Below, piece by piece: positions 16,118 through 25,846 of a stretch of 64,000 nucleotides of DNA (positions are counted from its first letter, which is position 1; every line of letters starts with the position of its first letter). Below the pieces are notes generated by a model. That model was not told where the DNA came from, did no database searches, and worked only from the letters and a program-made list of their open reading frames with translations. Both the position numbers and the translations under genes were made by a program. Location: the NCBI GenBank assembly GCA_945949085.1, contig CAMFDJ010000009.1, positions 23,210-87,209 of the forward strand, read 5' to 3'. Origin of the DNA: an uncultured Lachnospiraceae bacterium (GTDB taxonomy: Bacteria > Bacillota > Clostridia > Lachnospirales > Lachnospiraceae).

Positions 16118-17740
16118 ATGAGTAATGCAAAAAAAGACGGATTTATCATGCAGGCGGGCATTTTGGCGCTTGCAGGCATCATTGTCCGTATCATCGGTAT
16201 TTTATACAGGTCTCCGCTTACCGGCATTATCGGAGATGAGGGAAACGGCTATTACAGCAGTGCATACAACATTTATACGATTATACTTCTCATTTCTTCT
16301 TACAGCATTCCGTCTGCCATTTCCAAGGTGATTGCCCAGTATCTGGCGCTGAAGGAATACCGGAATGCACATAAGATCTTCCACTGTGCATTTGTTTATG
16401 TCATTGTGGTGGGCGGTATTGCCAGTTTGTTTGCTTTTTTTGGAGCAGGAGTCCTTGTCAGTGACAATTGTGTGATGGTGCTTAAAGTATTTGCACCGAC
16501 GATTTTCTTATCGGGTCTTCTGGGCGTATTGCGCGGTTATTTTCAGGCACACAGGACGATGGTGCAGACCTCTTTTTCACAGATCATTGAGCAGATTTTG
16601 AATGCCATTGTCTCTTTGCTTGCGGCCTATTTGCTGATGCAGACCGTCTCTGACAGGGATTTAACGACGCAGGCCGTTTACGGAGCGGTCGGCAGTGCGC
16701 TGGGTACGGGAAGCGGTGTGCTCATTGCACTTTTGTTCATGTACATGGTTTACAGGCTGAACAGGAATCTGATCTTAAAGCGTGTCAGGCGCGATAAACA
16801 CCATGAGGAGTTATCCTACGGTCAGATTTTCAAGATCATTTTTACGATGGTGACACCTTTTATTTTGAGTACCTTTATCTATAATTTTTCAACGTCGCTC
16901 AATCAGACGATCTATACAAAGATTATGGAGACAGCCAAACACCTGACTGAGGCTGAGATTGCGACGGGATATGGTATTTTTGCAGGAAAGGCGGTTGTGA
17001 TCTCAAACATTCCGATCGCCATTGCGACTTCCATATCGGCAGCGATGATTCCGAGTATTTCCGGCTCTTTTGCGCAGGGAAACTATGAAAAATCAAGAGG
17101 ACAGGTCAATATGGCAGTCAAAACAACGATGCTCATTTCCATTCCCTGCGCCGCAGGACTGTTTGTACTGGCAAAACCTGTCACGCAGCTTCTGTTTCCG
17201 CAGAGAGCGTCACTTGATCTGGCGGCATCCCTTCTGCGGGTCATCAGTGTTTCCGTTATTTTTTATGCGCTCTCTACGCTGACAAATGCTGTATTGCAGG
17301 GAATCGGACGGGTCAATGTGCCTGTCATCAATGCGGCGGTGGCACTTGTTTTGCAGACGGCAGTTCTGGTACCGCTTCTGTATGCTGATTTTTCTCTGTA
17401 TGCGCTCGCCATCGCCATGATCGTCTATTCTTTTGCGATGTGTGTGTTGAACAATATAGCAGTGCGTAATTTTCTTGCTTATCAGCAGGAATGGGTGAAG
17501 ACCTTTGTGCTGCCGCTTCTGGCATCTGTCGTCATGGGAGTAGCAGCGTTTGGCGTCTATAAGGGACTGTACTGTCTGATACAGATCAATGTCATTGCAC
17601 TGTTTGCGGCAATTTTTGTGGCTGTGATTGTTTATTTTATTGTCGTGATCAAATGCCGGGCACTTTCCGAGGAGGAGCTTCTTACGGTTCCGAAGGGCAG
17701 GATGCTTGTCCGCATGCTGCGCAAGGTGCATATTTTGTAA
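16118..17740 (+). CDS. SpoVB-like polysaccharide/lipid flippase (MOP superfamily)
   Basis: A 540-residue integral membrane protein with about 14 helices. The N-terminal GFIMQAGILALAGIIVRIIG and GDEGNGYYSSAYNIYTI are typical of the SpoVB/MurJ-like branch of the MOP exporters, which flip lipid-linked cell wall precursors or act in spore cortex assembly. ATG 16118 with GGGAGAG upstream is preferred; a start 21 codons earlier would be non-native. Lipid substrate unknown. It stands alone between the methyltransferase fusion and a lipoprotein gene. Confidence 0.85.
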   Translation: MSNAKKDGFIMQAGILALAGIIVRIIGILYRSPLTGIIGDEGNGYYSSAYNIYTIILLISSYSIPSAISKVIAQYLALKEYRNAHKIFHCAFVYVIVVGGIASLFAFFGAGVLVSDNCVMVLKVFAPTIFLSGLLGVLRGYFQAHRTMVQTSFSQIIEQILNAIVSLLAAYLLMQTVSDRDLTTQAVYGAVGSALGTGSGVLIALLFMYMVYRLNRNLILKRVRRDKHHEELSYGQIFKIIFTMVTPFILSTFIYNFSTSLNQTIYTKIMETAKHLTEAEIATGYGIFAGKAVVISNIPIAIATSISAAMIPSISGSFAQGNYEKSRGQVNMAVKTTMLISIPCAAGLFVLAKPVTQLLFPQRASLDLAASLLRVISVSVIFYALSTLTNAVLQGIGRVNVPVINAAVALVLQTAVLVPLLYADFSLYALAIAMIVYSFAMCVLNNIAVRNFLAYQQEWVKTFVLPLLASVVMGVAAFGVYKGLYCLIQINVIALFAAIFVAVIVYFIVVIKCRALSEEELLTVPKGRMLVRMLRKVHIL

Positions 17741-17808
17741 ATTTGCCGCATAGAATCATTTGTTTGGCAAATGTCCGGGAGATTTTGAAAACTTGGGGAG
17801 GAATTGGG

Positions 17809-18933
17809 ATGGAAGAATGCAGAATGGAAGATGCGGGTCTGAGGAAGAGGAAGCGCAAAGGCAGAGTATGGATGCAAATGGCGGCTTTGGCTTTGATCGG
17901 TATGGTTCTTGTGGCCTGTGCACCGGACGGCGGGCAGGGCAGTGAGAGCGCGGCAGCGCTTGAAGAGCCGGTGAGCGGGCCGGAGTCAGATGGATCGGGC
18001 GCTTCTCCGGACGAAACACAGGCGCAAAAAGGCGGCGAACAGGAATCTGAAGCGCAGGAGCCGAAAGAAAATCCGGAGGCAGAGGAAATGACAGAATCGA
18101 ACGGAGCACAGGAACCTGCTCAGGAAGCATCTGAGGATGAGATGCCGCAGGAAGTAAATGAAGATCTGAAGGAGTTTCTTGCAAAAGAGGCAAAAGAAGA
18201 GGGCAAGGAGCTTCTGGCAGACGGTTATACGGTGAAGACCATGAAAGCCGGGCAGACTCTTCAAGATACGGAGCAGGGCTGCATATATGTGACGTTTGAG
18301 GCGCAGTATCCTAAAATAACGATAGATTCCGACTCGCAGACAGCAGACAGGATCAATTCTGTCATTGAGGCAGAGATTCTTTCCAGACTTGGCAGTCTGA
18401 GTGAGTATGAGGAGTGGGCTAAGGAAGAATACACCCTCAGAGAAGAGATTGCAAAGGAGCAGGGAGAGGACATTTTATGGCAGCCGTATGTTGCCGAAGT
18501 GTCGTATGAAGTCAAAAGAGCGGATGACAAGATTCTCAGTCTGCTGCTTCTTGATTTCAATTATCTGGGCGGTGCGCATGGCGGACATGGATATACCGGT
18601 CTGACGTTTGATATGCGGACAGGAGAAAAGTTGTCTTTGGAGACGATCGGAGAATCGGAGCAGGCTGTCAGAGATGAGGTGGAGCCTCTTCTTTTGCAGC
18701 AGGCAGAGCAGATGCAGGCAGCGGTTGAAAAGGGAGAAGGCGAGATAGGGCTTTTCGAGGAATATGCAGAGTATATGCCGGATGTTCTGACAGATGATAC
18801 CTGGTACCTGACACAGGATGGCATGGAGGTTGTGGCGAACGAATATCTGATCGCACCCTATGCGGCAGGGGCAATCACGTTTGAGATTCCCTATGAGCAG
18901 GCTGCCTTTCTGAAGGAGCAGTATCTGCCGTAG
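17809..18933 (+). CDS. Lipoprotein with DUF4163/DUF3298 (RsiV-like) domains
   Basis: A 374-residue protein. Basic N-terminus, one hydrophobic helix, and a lipobox LVAC at about residues 37-40, then a 100-residue Glu/Gln/Ala-rich linker. The C-terminal half holds a DUF4163-type domain (YVTFEAQYPKIT) and a DUF3298 domain (LGGAHGGHGYTGLTFDM, later LIAPYAAGAITFEIPYE). Such domains occur in RsiV, the lysozyme-sensing anti-sigma factor, but here there is no sigma gene; a two-component system follows instead. GGAGG lies 7 bases before ATG 17809. Confidence 0.85.
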   Translation: MEECRMEDAGLRKRKRKGRVWMQMAALALIGMVLVACAPDGGQGSESAAALEEPVSGPESDGSGASPDETQAQKGGEQESEAQEPKENPEAEEMTESNGAQEPAQEASEDEMPQEVNEDLKEFLAKEAKEEGKELLADGYTVKTMKAGQTLQDTEQGCIYVTFEAQYPKITIDSDSQTADRINSVIEAEILSRLGSLSEYEEWAKEEYTLREEIAKEQGEDILWQPYVAEVSYEVKRADDKILSLLLLDFNYLGGAHGGHGYTGLTFDMRTGEKLSLETIGESEQAVRDEVEPLLLQQAEQMQAAVEKGEGEIGLFEEYAEYMPDVLTDDTWYLTQDGMEVVANEYLIAPYAAGAITFEIPYEQAAFLKEQYLP

Positions 18934-18985
18934 AGATGAAATGGCGGGGCAAACTATAATCCGGGAGAAAGGAAATGGCAGGACG

Positions 18986-19690
18986 ATGAGAACAGGAACG
19001 ATTTTATTAGTGGATGACGATGAAGAAATCAGAGAGATTGTCAATGTGCTCTTATCAAGCGAGGGCTATACGGTTTATCCGGCGCAGGACGGAGCCGGAG
19101 CGCTTGCGCTCCTTGCGGAACATAAGGATACGCTGGATCTGGTCATTCTGGATGTGATGATGCCGCAGATCGGGGGATATGACGTCTGTCGCAAAATCCG
19201 GGAAATTTCACAGGTTCCGGTTTTGTTCCTGACGGCAAAAAACAGAGAGACGGATCTGGTGGAGGGCTATCTGGCAGGCGGTGATGACTACATGCAAAAG
19301 CCATTTTCTTATACGGAGCTGATTGCCAGAGCTTCGGGACTGATCCGCCGCTATAGGCAATATGGTGCCGCGGGCAGCCAAAAGGAGAGTCAGCAGATCA
19401 GCATCAGTAATCTTGTGATCGATAAAGATCAGATGTCTGTCATAAGAGACGGACAGGAGCTGGAACTGACCAATACGGAATATGGCATTTTGTTATTATT
19501 ATCGGAGAACCGCGGAAAGGTCTATTCTTTGCAGCAGATCTATGAAACGGTATGGCAGGATACTTTTCTGGCATCCTCAAGCAATACAGTCATGGTACAC
19601 ATCAGGAATCTGCGGGAGAAGCTCAGGAGCGATGCATCGCAGGGTGAACTGATCAAGAATAAATGGGGAAGAGGCTATTACATTGACTAG
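18986..19690 (+). CDS. OmpR-family response regulator
   Basis: A 234-residue regulator. Receiver domain with the acidic pocket DDD (10-12), phosphorylated Asp56 in VILDVMMPQ, and the conserved Lys in DDYMQKPFSYTE. The C-terminal winged helix contains LELTNTEYGILLLL and MVHIRNLREKL. It lies between the RsiV-like lipoprotein gene and a histidine kinase gene with which it overlaps or nearly abuts, so the three are likely co-transcribed. Confidence 0.92.
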   Translation: MRTGTILLVDDDEEIREIVNVLLSSEGYTVYPAQDGAGALALLAEHKDTLDLVILDVMMPQIGGYDVCRKIREISQVPVLFLTAKNRETDLVEGYLAGGDDYMQKPFSYTELIARASGLIRRYRQYGAAGSQKESQQISISNLVIDKDQMSVIRDGQELELTNTEYGILLLLSENRGKVYSLQQIYETVWQDTFLASSSNTVMVHIRNLREKLRSDASQGELIKNKWGRGYYID

Positions 19691-19706
19691 GAACAGGAAA
19701 AAGCCC

Positions 19707-21029
19707 ATGTCTGTAGCGATACGAAGGACAAAGATATGCAGAGAGCTGTTTTTCTGCTGTGTGATGGCGACATTGGTTTCTGTTTTGGTGCTGGGATTTT
19801 CCTATTATGGATGCAGACTCTATGTGAGTACCTATGTGACGAATGAATCCCGCAGACAGAACCGCGCCGACCAGATCATATCAGAGCTACAGGCCTATAT
19901 TGCGCACAATCATCTGACAATTACAAATGTGCGGGAAATCAAAACATGGCAGCAGAAAAAGGGCGTTACAATCCGGTTTGTGGGGACAAAGGATACCATA
20001 ACAGAGTTAAATGAGCTAAAGAAGGAATCCGAGAATACTGTGCTTGCGCTGCAGGAGGATATGTCCGGGCAACGTACCTACGAGGTCAGATTCCGGGATC
20101 AGACTGTGGTCTGTTTTCCGGTGCTTGATCAAATGTTGGAGGATTATGATAGTTTGTGCCTGTTTTTATCCGGAGGAATCGCGATCCTTACCTTTGGCTT
20201 TGCCATGGTGATTCTTATGCGTCGTCGGATCAGGTATCTGATTTTGTTGAAAGAGGAGCTTGACTGCCTGAAAGCCGGGGATCTGTCCCACGAGATTACG
20301 GTAGATGGAAAGGATGAGCTTGCGCAGATTGGTACCAGCCTGAATGAACTTCGGGAGAGTGTTCTGGAAAAGATCAGGACGGAGCGGGAAGCGATTTCAG
20401 CCAATCATGAGCTGATCACTGCCATGTCCCATGACCTGAGAACGCCTCTTACCAGACAGATCGGCTATCTGGAGATTTTGTATCGGAACAAATACCAAAA
20501 TGAAAAAGAATGTCGTGAATATATCGAAAAAGCGCGAAATAATGCATTTTTGATGCGTGATACGACTGATAAGCTGTTCCGCTATTTCCTTGCATTCGGA
20601 CAGCAGGAAATGACGGAAAAAATGATAGAAGTAGAGGGAAAACCATTATTTAATGCTGTGCTGAAGGAGCAGATTGCGTATATCGTCAGTCAGGGCTTTG
20701 TAGTTTCCTTTGAGGAAATCTCACAGCAGTTTCGGTTGCGGATCGATGCGGATGAGTTTTCCCGCATCTTTGACAATGTTTTCCATAACCTGAAGAAATA
20801 CGGAGAGCCTTCCGTGCCTGTTTATATCACACACAATCTGGAAAAAGAGGAATTCCTTCTGATGATTCAAAACGGAATCAAGGAGGATACTTCCAAGGTG
20901 GAAAGTACGAAGGTCGGCCTCAAGATCGTAGAGAAGGTCATGAAATCCATGGATGGAAGCATGGAAGTCGTGAACGATGGGCAGTATTTTATCATTCAGC
21001 TGGGGTTCCGTCTTCTTGCGGATGTGTAG
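19707..21029 (+). CDS. Membrane sensor histidine kinase
   Basis: About 440 residues. Helix 1 is at about residues 14-38, an extracellular sensor of about 100 residues, helix 2 near 155-180, then a HAMP segment (LKAGDLSHEITVDGKDELAQIG), the phospho-acceptor site AMSHDLRTPLTRQIG and an ATPase domain with N box DNVFHNLKKYG and G box TKVGLKIVEKVM. The ATPase region is short and lacks an obvious DxGxG. ATG 19707 is chosen (AGGAAAAAG upstream); TTG 19683, overlapping the regulator stop, is an alternative. It pairs with the preceding regulator. Confidence 0.88.
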   Translation: MSVAIRRTKICRELFFCCVMATLVSVLVLGFSYYGCRLYVSTYVTNESRRQNRADQIISELQAYIAHNHLTITNVREIKTWQQKKGVTIRFVGTKDTITELNELKKESENTVLALQEDMSGQRTYEVRFRDQTVVCFPVLDQMLEDYDSLCLFLSGGIAILTFGFAMVILMRRRIRYLILLKEELDCLKAGDLSHEITVDGKDELAQIGTSLNELRESVLEKIRTEREAISANHELITAMSHDLRTPLTRQIGYLEILYRNKYQNEKECREYIEKARNNAFLMRDTTDKLFRYFLAFGQQEMTEKMIEVEGKPLFNAVLKEQIAYIVSQGFVVSFEEISQQFRLRIDADEFSRIFDNVFHNLKKYGEPSVPVYITHNLEKEEFLLMIQNGIKEDTSKVESTKVGLKIVEKVMKSMDGSMEVVNDGQYFIIQLGFRLLADV

Positions 21030-21041
21030 CAGCATATGATC

Positions 21042-22175
21042 TTATCGCATCTGCAACGCGATTTTGCCGGCATTGATGCCTGCGTCCCTACCCACGATAT
21101 TCAATGCTTCCTGCGTCAGATGAATGCCATCCTTACGCAGATAAGAGGCATTCAGTGAGGATGCCTTAGTAGAGATCAGATAAAAATTCTTATTATCGCG
21201 GCAGAGCTCTTTTTGTGCATTCTGAATGATCCGGTACTGCTCGCCAATATCAAAGCCGAGATCAAGCCTTGCCCCATTTGCCGGATTATATTGAAGAGAA
21301 CCGTTAAAATAGGATGGGATCGTAATGAGCAGACAAGCCTGCACGTCTGTTTTTTTGCTGATCTTCCTGTAAAGGGAGATCAGATTTTTTTTGTGTGCAT
21401 CCCCTTCCATTTTTGCAAATGCATCATTTTCACCCTGTAACCAGACTAAAAATACATGTCGAACAGTCAGCCCCTTTTTCTTTGCGAGTCTGACAGCCGC
21501 ATTGGTTCTCTGGATGACGCCTTCATAGCGTCTCTCGGCCCAGGAGACACTTCCGGTTCCCACACATGCTGCCGGAACGGCTATGACAGGTGTTTTCGTC
21601 TGGCTGTAATAGCTGTTGACAAAGGCTGTTACCATAGACCCCTTTGCATAATCCATATTTTGAAAATAGGAATCATCCTGTCCGCGTCCAAATGGTTCTT
21701 TCAAGAGAGAAAAGTCTTTTTTTCCTGTGACAGGATTATAAGCATAGCCTGCGCCATCCTTCAAAGCAGGTGCAAGGGAAGCACTTCCGTTTCCGGTCAT
21801 GTTGCTCTGTCCTGCAAAGACAAGGACATCAACGGTGTCTTTTACGGTAACGCTGCACGATACGGTCTTTTTGCCGTTTGTCGCAGTGATCACGGCCTTG
21901 CCGGCCTTTTTGGCAACGATCTTTCCTTTTTTGGAAACGCGTGCAACACCGGATTTGCTTGACTGATAGGTGATCTTTCCCTTCAGATTTGTCTTAAGCG
22001 TATATGCTTCTCCTACCAGAAGTACTTTTTTGGACGGCGATTTCTGACGCGGCGCTGCCTGTAATGGCATAGTCGTAAGCAGGAGCAGACAAATGCAAAG
22101 AAAGAAAAAAGTCCCAAAGAATCTGATACAATTACGCGAATGTAAATCATATGTATGCTTCATGAAAACCCCCAT
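21042..22175 (-). CDS. Secreted SGNH/sialate-O-acetylesterase-like carbohydrate esterase
   Basis: About 373-377 residues. Signal peptide (hydrophobic stretch to about residue 40, MPLQAAP cleavage region), then a bacterial Ig-like segment (about 50-110: SGVARVSKKGKIVAKKAGKA), then an esterase domain. FAGQSNMTGNG carries the nucleophile Ser, VWLQGENDAF is the block with Gln-Gly-Glu, and LRKDGIHLT holds the catalytic Asp-x-x-His. This is the SASA/CE6-like family that removes acetyl groups from sugars. ATG at 22163 (GGGGG upstream) is an alternative start. Confidence 0.85.
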   Translation of the reverse strand: MGVFMKHTYDLHSRNCIRFFGTFFFLCICLLLLTTMPLQAAPRQKSPSKKVLLVGEAYTLKTNLKGKITYQSSKSGVARVSKKGKIVAKKAGKAVITATNGKKTVSCSVTVKDTVDVLVFAGQSNMTGNGSASLAPALKDGAGYAYNPVTGKKDFSLLKEPFGRGQDDSYFQNMDYAKGSMVTAFVNSYYSQTKTPVIAVPAACVGTGSVSWAERRYEGVIQRTNAAVRLAKKKGLTVRHVFLVWLQGENDAFAKMEGDAHKKNLISLYRKISKKTDVQACLLITIPSYFNGSLQYNPANGARLDLGFDIGEQYRIIQNAQKELCRDNKNFYLISTKASSLNASYLRKDGIHLTQEALNIVGRDAGINAGKIALQMR

Positions 22176-22273
22176 TTCGGAAAAAGCCCCCCGGCGTTTT
22201 TCCTGTTTTCTGCATGATTGTTATAGACAATATTCGTCACTATTCAGAACCCCATAAATAGTTACCGGTATTC

Positions 22274-22948
22274 TTATGAGAAGGTGGCAATCTCCAGATA
22301 GCCAACCAGATTTGTTTTATCAAAGTTTTCCAGTATTCCCATCGTGGGATCAAAATAAGTCCCCTTGTAATAGATCAGATAATGGCTGTAACGCCCCATT
22401 TTTTCCATCAGGATCGCACATTCGGGAAGCGTGACATCCGCCCCCTGCGTGTAAAAGATGGTATCAGCGTGTGCCAGTCCCAGGTAATCAAGCGTATCGA
22501 CCATCTTGCCCATGCTCGCCTGCCAGTCGCGGCAGTGCATGATCTCGCAGGCTTCGTCCAGCGTGACGCCTGCCAGCATGGCGATACAGGTCTGTCCGCA
22601 AAGCCCGTCGTTTGGCTGGGTGATCAGTTTCATACTGTCGACGCGGCGAATTGGATTTGAAAGAGAATAAGGACTGTTGTCACTCATGTGTGTTACGCGC
22701 TCCAGTATCATAAAAGAGATGCGCAGGGAATCGGCATGCCCGATTTCGCTTTTCAGGGAATCTGTCAGCGGAATGGTATAGTGTCCCTTACCAAGGGGCT
22801 CCAGACCGCACATAAACGAAACTTCGTCAATCGTGCCCTTGGCGGAAAGTGTGCCCTGACTGTCACAGACCTCCCAGACATTAAATGGAATTCTGATTTT
22901 TTGCTTACCATCATCTTCTGTGATGGAACCGATAAAATGATATTTCAT
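22274..22948 (-). CDS. DUF1905 plus papain-like (C39-type) two-domain protein
   Basis: A 224-residue protein. Residues 1-85 resemble the DUF1905 barrel (KIRIPFNVWEV, GHYTIPLTDSLKSEIG). The C-terminal half looks like a papain/C39-like cysteine peptidase: QPNDGLCGQTCIAMLAG has the Gln and the putative Cys nucleophile, and GRYSHYLIYYKGTYFDPTMG the His and Asp. GGAGG sits just before the ATG. No signal peptide, so cytoplasmic. Substrate unknown; the combination is uncommon. Confidence 0.65.
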   Translation of the reverse strand: MKYHFIGSITEDDGKQKIRIPFNVWEVCDSQGTLSAKGTIDEVSFMCGLEPLGKGHYTIPLTDSLKSEIGHADSLRISFMILERVTHMSDNSPYSLSNPIRRVDSMKLITQPNDGLCGQTCIAMLAGVTLDEACEIMHCRDWQASMGKMVDTLDYLGLAHADTIFYTQGADVTLPECAILMEKMGRYSHYLIYYKGTYFDPTMGILENFDKTNLVGYLEIATFS

Positions 22949-23082
22949 GATGCCTCCTGCTATGTTGTAATTACCCAAAAATCGTGCGGAAAACAAGCTG
23001 TTTTTATGCATTCCGACATGTTTTTATCATATCATATCGGAGGGTGTTATAAAAGTAGTTTGCAAAAAAATGCACAAAAATC

Positions 23083-23111
23083 TTGTATGGTTTTGTGTGG
23101 CAGTATATACT
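23083..23111 (+). promoter_or_regulatory. Promoter of the HAD phosphatase gene
   Basis: TTGTAT (23083-23088), 17-base spacer, TATACT (23106-23111), about 50 bases before the start. Confidence 0.6.
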
Positions 23112-23170
23112 GGTATCGGTTTAGAAGGTTTCGTAAATATCTGACCGGAACAATGCAGAGAGGAAAAAGG

Positions 23171-23992
23171 ATGGATAAAAAGGATACAAAGATACTGGTG
23201 CTGGATATAGACGGCACACTGACAAATTCCAAGAAGGAGATCACTCCCCAGACGAAAAGGGGGATTATGAATATCATGGAGAGAGGGCACAAGGTGGTCC
23301 TGGCATCCGGCAGACCTGCGCCGGGAATGCGCCGCTATGCCGAGGAGCTGGAGCTTGCGAAATACGGCGGATATCTGCTTTCCTTTAATGGCGGACGTAT
23401 CATCAACTGCCGGAGCGGCGAGATTGTCTTCCAGAAGACATTGCCGCCCACTGTCATTGAGGGCTTGTATCGCTATGCGGTAAAGAATGATATGGGAATC
23501 GTGACTTATATGGGAGAAAATATCATACTCGGCACAAGAATGGATCAGTATCTGGAGCTGGAATCGACGATCAACGGCATGCCGGTCAAAAAGACAGATA
23601 ATTTCCCTGCTTTTAAGGACTATAATCTGAACAAATGTCTGATGACAGCGCCTCCCGAGAAAGCGGAAAAGCATGTGATCAGATTGCAGGAGCTGTATGG
23701 CGATATCCTGAGTATTTACCGCTCAGAACCGTTTTTCATAGAAGTGATGCCAAAAAATGTGGATAAAGCAACCTCGCTTGACCGGATGCTCTCCACTGTC
23801 GGGCTGACAAGAGAGAATACCATATGCTGCGGAGACGGATTTAACGACAAAACCATGATTGAGTATGCCGGTGTGGGAGTGGCGATGGCCAATGCCCAGC
23901 AGCCGGTCAGGGAAGCTGCGGATTATATCACCTCCTCCAATGATGAGGACGGTATCGCAGAGGTGATTGAGAAGTTCATTCTTCCAAGCTAG
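23171..23992 (+). CDS. Cof-type HAD-IIB phosphatase
   Basis: A 273-residue haloacid-dehalogenase phosphatase. Motif I is LVLDIDGTLTNS (nucleophile and acid Asp), motif II SGRPAPGM, motif III Lys with CCGDGFNDKTMIEYAGVGVAM (motif IV Asp pair). The cap between them is of the type found in YidA/Cof, which act on sugar phosphates and cofactors. AGAGGA precedes ATG 23171; a longer frame upstream lacks a ribosome site. A bidirectional terminator follows. Confidence 0.9.
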   Translation: MDKKDTKILVLDIDGTLTNSKKEITPQTKRGIMNIMERGHKVVLASGRPAPGMRRYAEELELAKYGGYLLSFNGGRIINCRSGEIVFQKTLPPTVIEGLYRYAVKNDMGIVTYMGENIILGTRMDQYLELESTINGMPVKKTDNFPAFKDYNLNKCLMTAPPEKAEKHVIRLQELYGDILSIYRSEPFFIEVMPKNVDKATSLDRMLSTVGLTRENTICCGDGFNDKTMIEYAGVGVAMANAQQPVREAADYITSSNDEDGIAEVIEKFILPS

Positions 23993-24066
23993 ATGCAGAT
24001 GTGCGGGTGCGTAGCATACACGATCTGTTGCATAGAGTTATTCATTTTGTAAATAGTTGTTATGGT

Positions 24067-24098
24067 AAAAAAGGTGCCGGATTTTCCGACACCTTTTA
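24067..24098. terminator. Bidirectional terminator between HAD gene and pgi
   Basis: AAAAAAGGTGCCGGA and TCCGACACCTTTT form a stem with one mismatch and a 2-3 base loop, with A-run and T-run flanks. It lies between two convergent genes. Confidence 0.85.
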
Positions 24099-24165
24099 TC
24101 TATGATAGTATCCTATGATAGTTTCCCATAATGTGATGCAGCTCTTCAAATGTCAAAAGCGATTC

Positions 24166-25749
24166 TTAGATGTTAAACATATCAGCGTATACCTTTAACG
24201 CTCCGTCTGTCTCATGGGCAAGCACCTTCTTTGCAAGTACTTTACCAAGCTGTACACCTTCCTGATCGAAAGAGTTTACATTCCATGTAAAGCCCTGGAA
24301 CATGATCTTGTTCTCGAAGTGGGAAAGGATGGCACCTACGGCAGCAGGTGTCAGCTGATCACCGACGATGATGCTGGAAGGACGATTCCCTGCAAATTTC
24401 TTGTTGTTGTTTTCATCATCTTTACCTAAGGCAAAAGCAACGATCTGTGCGGCCACGTTTGCACATAATTTCTGCTGGCTTGTGCTTCCCTGAATATCAA
24501 CATCCATACCGATCTGGCTGTTTTTAAAGCCGATGAACTGCAGAGGAACGATGTCTGTTCCCTGATGTAATAACTGATAGAAAGAATGCTGGCCGTTTGT
24601 ACCGGGCTCACCGAAGATGATCGGTCCTGTTACATAGTTTACCGGTTCACCGAAACGGTTTACGCTCTTTCCGTTTGATTCCATATCAGCCTGCTGCAGA
24701 TGTGCCGGGAAACGGCTCAGAGCCTGTGAGTAAGGAAGTACTGCTGTTGCAGGATATCCTAACACGTTACGCTCATACACACCGATCAGTGCGTCAAGCA
24801 TAGCAGGGTTCTTGAGCAGATCTTTGTTTGTGGCAAGCTTATCTTCTGCTGCAGCACCGTCTAAGAACTGTGCGAAAACTTCCGGACCGAATGCGAGTGA
24901 AAGAACTGCGCCGCCAACTGCGGAAGAAGAAGAGAAACGTCCGCCGATATAGTCATCCATGAAGAATGCAGCCAGGTAATCGGAGCTCTTTGCAAGCGGA
25001 GATGTCTCAGAAGTAACGGCTACCATATGCTTAGAAGCGTCAAGTCCTGCTTTCTTTAAAGCATCCTTGACAAAAGACTCATTGGTAAGTGTCTCAAGAG
25101 TCGTTCCTGATTTAGAAACCAGAACAAATAAAGAATGTGCCACATCAATAGAATTCAGAACTGCTGCGGCATCATCCGGGTCAACGTTAGAGATGAACTT
25201 TGCTTCCATCTTGAATGTGTTATTTGCCTTTGCCCAGTTTTCAAGAGCAAGGTAAATCGCGCGGGGACCAAGGTCAGATCCGCCGATACCGATCTGTACA
25301 ACAGTTGTGAATTTCTCTCCTGCTGCGTTTGTGATTTTGCCTGCATGTACCTTGTTTGCAAAGTCTGCGATGTTTTTCTGCTGCGTCAGATAAAATTCTC
25401 TCTTGTCCACGCCATCAGCAGTCACTGCGCTGCCAAGCTGACCACGGCACATATGATGAAGCACCAGACGGTTTTCACCTGTATTGATGACAGCGCCGTT
25501 GTAAAGCTCTGCAAACTTGTCAACAAGCTGTGCTTCGTCAGCCAGTGCTGCAAGCTTGTCTAAGATATCTGCGTCCACACTCTTTGCCGCATAGTTGAAG
25601 GCAAGTCCTTCTGCCATAGGGACTGTGTATGCTTTTGCTCTGTCTGCGCCGTCCTCGCCGGCCATTACTTTTGTTAAATCTACTGTTCCTTTTGTCTTAG
25701 CGAGCTCCTGATAGGAAGCTAAGGTGTCAAGGTTTTTCCAATCTGCCAT
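24166..25749 (-). CDS. pgi: Glucose-6-phosphate isomerase
   Basis: A 527-residue enzyme interconverting glucose-6-phosphate and fructose-6-phosphate. Recognisable blocks are NRLVLHHMCRG, QIGIGGSDLGPRAIYLAL, LVSKSGTTLETLTNES, IGGRFSSSSAVGG and FGEPGTNGQHSFYQLLHQG (active-site Glu and His). TAAGGAGG precedes the ATG. It has its own promoter (25813-25841) within the gap after the MATE gene and ends at a bidirectional terminator. Confidence 0.96.
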   Translation of the reverse strand: MADWKNLDTLASYQELAKTKGTVDLTKVMAGEDGADRAKAYTVPMAEGLAFNYAAKSVDADILDKLAALADEAQLVDKFAELYNGAVINTGENRLVLHHMCRGQLGSAVTADGVDKREFYLTQQKNIADFANKVHAGKITNAAGEKFTTVVQIGIGGSDLGPRAIYLALENWAKANNTFKMEAKFISNVDPDDAAAVLNSIDVAHSLFVLVSKSGTTLETLTNESFVKDALKKAGLDASKHMVAVTSETSPLAKSSDYLAAFFMDDYIGGRFSSSSAVGGAVLSLAFGPEVFAQFLDGAAAEDKLATNKDLLKNPAMLDALIGVYERNVLGYPATAVLPYSQALSRFPAHLQQADMESNGKSVNRFGEPVNYVTGPIIFGEPGTNGQHSFYQLLHQGTDIVPLQFIGFKNSQIGMDVDIQGSTSQQKLCANVAAQIVAFALGKDDENNNKKFAGNRPSSIIVGDQLTPAAVGAILSHFENKIMFQGFTWNVNSFDQEGVQLGKVLAKKVLAHETDGALKVYADMFNI

Positions 25750-25812
25750 GTTATTCCTCCTTAAGGTTCCACTTTCATGGATATTTTATGGTTTGAAAAG
25801 CAATCAATAGGA

Positions 25813-25841
25813 ATTATACAGAAAACAGCTGTAAAATTCAA
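25813..25841 (-). promoter_or_regulatory. Promoter of pgi
   Basis: On the minus strand TTGAAT (25841-25836), 17-base spacer and TATAAT (25818-25813). It sits just before the end of the upstream MATE gene. Confidence 0.7.
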
Positions 25842-25846
25842 GGTTT

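Noticed and set aside
17809..21029. Anti-sigma/sigma system around the RsiV-like lipoprotein
   Set aside because: No sigma factor gene is adjacent; a response regulator and kinase follow instead.
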